Shown here in pieces: positions 46,268 through 49,586 of a DNA stretch of 49,586 bases. Within the stretch, counting starts at the first letter, position 1. Every line of letters begins with the position of its first letter. Both the position numbers and the translations under genes were made by a program. Origin of the DNA: Thalassotalea sp. (lineage in GTDB: Bacteria; Pseudomonadota; Gammaproteobacteria; Enterobacterales; Alteromonadaceae); contig JAKVCY010000184.1 of NCBI GenBank assembly GCA_022448425.1, positions 1 through 49,586 on the forward strand, given 5' to 3'. Under the pieces are notes generated by a model. That model was not told where the DNA came from. It worked only from the letters and a program-made list of their open reading frames with translations, and did not search any database.

Positions 46268-48664
46268 TTACTGAACAACATCTGTGTTCGACACTGAAAT
46301 TAACTGACCTAATGTCGCAAAGAAGGTCGTTACTTGCGCCTGCATTTCCGATGTTGTCGCTGCACTTAATAGTGGGTCTGGCGACTCTGGACGAGCAGAA
46401 GGATCTAAAATTGAACCGTGGTGACCTGCAGTAAAGCGGACAGCACCAGAACCTTGTGTAGATTCACTTACACCTGGTAAGCCAAGTAATGCAATAGCAG
46501 CTTCTGTACCCGAAGTCGGAGAAGACGATACCGCATTTGGAATCACTTGGTCTGGTAAGTTATCAGTACCGTTACCTACCACTTCAATTAAGTGAGTTGG
46601 TGTTTGCGTTGCAGCTAAAATGCCAGCGTAGTTCACTGGGTCACCTGCATCTGTTACAGATTGCGCGGCAAAAGCAAATTGTGCAAACGTACCATCTAGC
46701 TCTGCACGCGTAACATCATCAACACCTGCATAGAACGCTTGGAAGGTAGCTACCAACTCAGCCTCTGTCGGGTTCTCAGGAAGCATTGCAGCAAACTCTG
46801 GTACAGAAGCACTTACTAAGAAGGCTTTGATTAGGTCACCAAATGCAGGAGAATCTAATAAGAAGTTAGCAACACCAACACCCGGCATAGCTAATGAGTT
46901 AGTCGCTACTTTAAATAAAGGATCTACCGCAGGGTCTAATGGCAGGTTTGCCATCGCCATAAAGTTAATACCTGTAATAGCACCTAAAGAGTGACCTAAG
47001 AAGTGTACTTGTGAGCTGTCGACATTCACTGGTGAACCGTTGATATCTGCACCAAACACAAAATTTAAGCCCATACGAAGACCTAACATATCAACTGTAC
47101 TTTGACGTAAGTTGTCACGTGTCGTTAATAGGTTAGCTAGGTTCATGTAGTGAGTAGATGATACAGTCGATGCGTTTAAGTCATCAACACCGTCACCGTT
47201 TAAGTCAAAACCACGGCTACCGTGTAAAGGATGGTCGATTGCAACAGTAGCAAAACCATTCATTGATAAGATACCCGTGATAAGAAGCATATCTTCTTTC
47301 TTCGACGTAATACCGTGTTGTAGCATAACTACAGGCCAACCAGTTGCTGGTTCTGCTATCGGGTCTAAACCTTGTGCTGCACGAACAGCATTTGCCATTG
47401 TCACGTCAGGTGTCGTCATCTGAACGTCTAGGTTCATCATGGCGCGTGCTTGTGGCAACGGGTTGAACTGCGTAATGTTGCGCTCAGCATCAATACCTAA
47501 GTCACGTAAACCCGGCGCTGGTAAGCCAGCTGCTGCTGATAACGCCATACACATAGCATCATCTTCACTTACAGGTTCAGCTGGGATTGCTGCTGGGTTT
47601 TGCGCTCCAAGACCCGCTAATGTAACCGCTGAATCACAAAGCGCTAACCACCACTGGTTAACTGGTGCTGTTGGATTCTCAGCTGTTGGAACACCTAGGT
47701 AGTATGGCAGTTCGATGCTACCGCTGAAGTAGTTACCAGTGCTGTATACTGGTGCTACTGACGCTGGAATTTCAACGCCATTTAATGTCAATACATCTAA
47801 AACAGAAGCACCGCTGTCTGCTACTGTAATCAGAGGCGCATTGCCAGCTGCAGCATTTTGCGCCATTACAGACTTAACTGTTGCTACTGCATCTACTGTT
47901 GACTGTGTAGTAATTGCTGCAGTGTAAATGATGCTATCTTTGTTAACGCCAGCATCTGAAACTACATTCTCAAAGCTATTAATTATCGCTTGTAGACCTA
48001 GTTGAGATTCGCTGCCCATAGGATGGGTGTTAATGTCTTGGCGAACAGATTCGTAAGACGTAGAACCAGCAATTGATTGACCTTGGCTATCCATAATCGA
48101 GTCAGTAAGCACAAGGATATAAGACGTTTTCGCTTTTAACGGTTTAAGCGGCACAATCGCAATGCTGCTACCTGATAATTGAGCAACAAAGTCTGTACCA
48201 AAAGTTAATTCGCCAACAACATTACAGGCAGAACCTTGAGAAACTGCCTGACACTCTGCTGTTGTTGCTGTAGCACCGCCCATATTGGCTTCAAATATGC
48301 GAACTGAAGCTGGGTTGAATACGCTGTCACCATCAAGTGAAACACCTGCTGGTAGTGCAATATCGATAGGGAATGGTTGGTTCGTAGACCATCCGTCTAG
48401 CGCATTTGCCGCTACTAATGGATCGGAGAAGTCTGTTGGATCATCTACAGGTAAATTCAATGTACCATCTGTGGTGCCTGAAAATAATAAATCGTTTGGT
48501 ACAGACAACACGCCACTTGATGGGTCAAACACTACGCGTGTTTTAGGTAAGGTTGCAGGACCATTTTGCGCGACGTCCTGTTCTACGTCTTTGATAGTTT
48601 CGCTATCACAGCCACTTAAACCAAGTGCACCAGCAATAGCCATACTAAGAACTAGCTTTTTCAT
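46268..48664 (-). CDS. VolA/Pla-1-type surface lipoprotein lipase
   Basis: This 798-residue lipoprotein is related to VolA and the Pla-1/cef extracellular lipases, which release fatty acids from phospholipids or lysophosphatidylcholine outside the cell. A lipoprotein signal peptide ends in the lipobox LSGC, with the modified cysteine at C19. An Ig-like N-terminal part (about 40-200) precedes an alpha/beta-hydrolase domain. The nucleophile is S559 in HFLGHSLGAITG, and the catalytic His is probably in TAGHHGSIL near the C-terminus. A GGGGAG ribosome-binding site precedes the ATG. Two FadR-like operators lie upstream. Confidence 0.92.
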   Translation of the reverse strand: MKKLVLSMAIAGALGLSGCDSETIKDVEQDVAQNGPATLPKTRVVFDPSSGVLSVPNDLLFSGTTDGTLNLPVDDPTDFSDPLVAANALDGWSTNQPFPIDIALPAGVSLDGDSVFNPASVRIFEANMGGATATTAECQAVSQGSACNVVGELTFGTDFVAQLSGSSIAIVPLKPLKAKTSYILVLTDSIMDSQGQSIAGSTSYESVRQDINTHPMGSESQLGLQAIINSFENVVSDAGVNKDSIIYTAAITTQSTVDAVATVKSVMAQNAAAGNAPLITVADSGASVLDVLTLNGVEIPASVAPVYSTGNYFSGSIELPYYLGVPTAENPTAPVNQWWLALCDSAVTLAGLGAQNPAAIPAEPVSEDDAMCMALSAAAGLPAPGLRDLGIDAERNITQFNPLPQARAMMNLDVQMTTPDVTMANAVRAAQGLDPIAEPATGWPVVMLQHGITSKKEDMLLITGILSMNGFATVAIDHPLHGSRGFDLNGDGVDDLNASTVSSTHYMNLANLLTTRDNLRQSTVDMLGLRMGLNFVFGADINGSPVNVDSSQVHFLGHSLGAITGINFMAMANLPLDPAVDPLFKVATNSLAMPGVGVANFLLDSPAFGDLIKAFLVSASVPEFAAMLPENPTEAELVATFQAFYAGVDDVTRAELDGTFAQFAFAAQSVTDAGDPVNYAGILAATQTPTHLIEVVGNGTDNLPDQVIPNAVSSSPTSGTEAAIALLGLPGVSESTQGSGAVRFTAGHHGSILDPSARPESPDPLLSAATTSEMQAQVTTFFATLGQLISVSNTDVVQ

Positions 48665-48706
48665 TCTTTCTCCCCAGAGACTAGTCTACTTATTTTTTAC
48701 TTATTT

Positions 48707-48712
48707 ATTATA
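48707..48712 (-). promoter_or_regulatory. -10 box of the lipase promoter
   Basis: A perfect TATAAT lies on the minus strand 43 bases before the lipase ATG. The position for a -35 box, 17 bases upstream (48730-48735), has no good match and falls inside the first FadR-like site. Confidence 0.55.
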
Positions 48713-48728
48713 AATGAACCAGTTAAAT

Positions 48729-48745
48729 CATTGGTCGTACCAACG
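48729..48745 (-). promoter_or_regulatory. FadR-like operator 1
   Basis: On the minus strand this reads CGTTGGTACGACCAATG. Its 11-base core TGGTACGACCA is identical to the core of the E. coli fadBA FadR operator as I recall it. It covers the -35 position of the lipase promoter. Confidence 0.55.
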
Positions 48746-48753
48746 TTAACTTT

Positions 48754-48770
48754 AACTAGTTAGACCAGTT
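48754..48770. promoter_or_regulatory. FadR-like operator 2 within a long inverted repeat
   Basis: The sequence AACTGGTCTAACTAGTT (minus strand) agrees with the FadR pattern AACTGGTC-N-GACCAGTT at all but two positions. It is centred 25 bases from operator 1. It lies inside a perfect 13-base inverted repeat (48745-48757 with 48767-48779; arms GTTAACTTTAACT). Confidence 0.5.
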
Positions 48771-48932
48771 AAAGTTAACCTAAGATGGCTTCAATCGCTA
48801 GCGCTTTTTTATAATTCGTTACGTTATTTAGATAATTTGGGTATTTTTTGACATTTTTACCGCTCAAAACTAGTCACAACTCAAGGCGCAGAGTAAAATC
48901 CTTGTTACTTTGTGTATATTAATAAAAACACT

Positions 48933-49586
48933 ATGTTCGATTATCAAATAACAGAAAATTCTTTAGCTAATAAGGTTACCTTGGTTACAGGTGCTGGCGA
49001 CGGCATTGGTAAGCAAGCGGCAATTACGTACGCCGCGTTAGGTGCAACAGTCATTTTACTTGGCCGCACCGTTGAAAAGCTCGAAGCGACTTACGATGAA
49101 ATAGTCAAGGCTGGATCACCTGAGCCAGCAATTGTGCCACTGGACATGAAAGGCGCAACGAAACAAAACTACGTAGACATGATATCAACTATTGTTAACC
49201 AGTTCGGTAAACTAGATGGTGCTCTACTAAATGCATCAATTCTTGGTGAACTAACCCCCTTCACTGCCATTCACGAGCAGACATACGATGACGTTATGCA
49301 AGTTAACGTAAAAGGTCAACTATTGTTGGCACAAGCACTTGTACCAGCTCTAGTGGAAGCAGAAAATGGCAGTATCATTTTCACTACCTCGACGGTAGGT
49401 AGCCAAGGTCGCGCATACTGGGGTCCATACAGCATGTCAAAATTTGCGACTGAAGGTATGATGCAAGTAATTGCTGATGAATATGAAGATTCGAGTTTAC
49501 GTGTAAATGCTATCAACCCGGGTGCCACAGATACAAAAATGCGTTCAAGTGCATACCCAGGCGAGGACAAAAATAAAATTGCTCAA
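48933..49586 (+). CDS. yciK: YciK-type short-chain dehydrogenase (3' end cut by the window)
   Basis: This is an SDR-family oxidoreductase with a Rossmann fold that should use NAD(P). The first 218 codons are present and the frame is still open at the window edge. The cofactor motif TGAGDGIG is at 19-26, LNAS near 99-102 and the catalytic Y166-x3-K170 in YSMSKFA. NPGATDTKMRSSAYPGEDKN matches the YciK group in length and sequence. The substrate is unknown. It diverges from the lipase gene across 268 bases holding the FadR-like sites, so it might share that control. Confidence 0.9.
   Translation, partial: MFDYQITENSLANKVTLVTGAGDGIGKQAAITYAALGATVILLGRTVEKLEATYDEIVKAGSPEPAIVPLDMKGATKQNYVDMISTIVNQFGKLDGALLNASILGELTPFTAIHEQTYDDVMQVNVKGQLLLAQALVPALVEAENGSIIFTTSTVGSQGRAYWGPYSMSKFATEGMMQVIADEYEDSSLRVNAINPGATDTKMRSSAYPGEDKNKIAQ

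Overview
The window is about 49.6 kb of moderately AT-rich bacterial chromosome. It looks like a marine gammaproteobacterium of the order Alteromonadales, most like Colwelliaceae (Thalassotalea or Colwellia type). This placement is an inference from protein sequences and gene order; no marker search was run. The supporting blocks are greA-carB-carA-dapB, yhbY/rlmE-ftsH-folP-glmM-tpiA-secG-tRNA-Leu, a LexA-controlled imuA-imuB-dnaE2 cassette, and a VolA/Pla-1 type surface lipase. Nearly all of it is core chromosome. I see no prophage, CRISPR array, complete insertion sequence, toxin-antitoxin pair or obvious defence island.

Layout. 1-4.4 kb (+): ttcA, an NCS2 nucleobase permease and a two-gene ABC-2 exporter. 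4.5-9.6 kb (-): a Bax-like glucosaminidase, a Gly/Asn-tailed membrane protein, a DUF1415 protein, an Atm1-type ABC exporter and ribA. 9.9-13.6 kb: a 70-residue orphan protein (+), then uvrB and a MATE pump (-). 13.6-14.6 kb: a long spacer with a DnaA-box palindrome, then tRNA-Asn with a near-consensus promoter. 14.6-19.4 kb: an Lrp/AsnC regulator facing a decayed ctlX-like hydrolase, an AlsT-type alanine symporter and asnB. 19.5-20.7 kb: a membrane-protein pseudogene and AT-rich spacer. 20.7-27.4 kb: tRNA-Leu(GAG), secG, tpiA, glmM, folP, ftsH and rlmE (-), with yhbY divergent. 27.5-36.0 kb (-): a decayed periplasmic binding-protein gene, greA, carB, carA, dapB, an NTF2-like protein and fklB. 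36.3-37.6 kb (+): an NhaC-family antiporter. 37.7-43.8 kb (-): an uncharacterised gene, dnaE2, imuB and imuA behind an SOS box. 43.9-44.3 kb: a MITE-like element. 44.4-48.7 kb (-): thiopurine methyltransferase, sohB and the lipase. 48.9 kb to the end (+): yciK, cut by the window edge.

Functional links. ttcA modifies tRNA, while rlmE and yhbY act on the ribosome. carAB feeds pyrimidine and arginine synthesis, dapB feeds lysine and cell wall, glmM feeds UDP-GlcNAc and folP feeds folate. imuA, imuB and dnaE2 form one SOS mutagenesis unit. The lipase promoter carries two FadR-operator-like sites, which suggests that lipid scavenging responds to acyl-CoA.

The most noteworthy signals are: the double FadR-like operator; the TTATCCACA inverted repeat near uvrB and tRNA-Asn; three clearly decaying genes (ctlX-like, a DUF4760-like membrane protein, a solute-binding protein); a tRNA-Asn fragment copied 170 bp downstream of the tRNA; the nested-palindrome MITE next to the SOS promoter; and low-complexity inserts in DnaE2 and ImuB. 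I did not find a convincing new multi-gene system.
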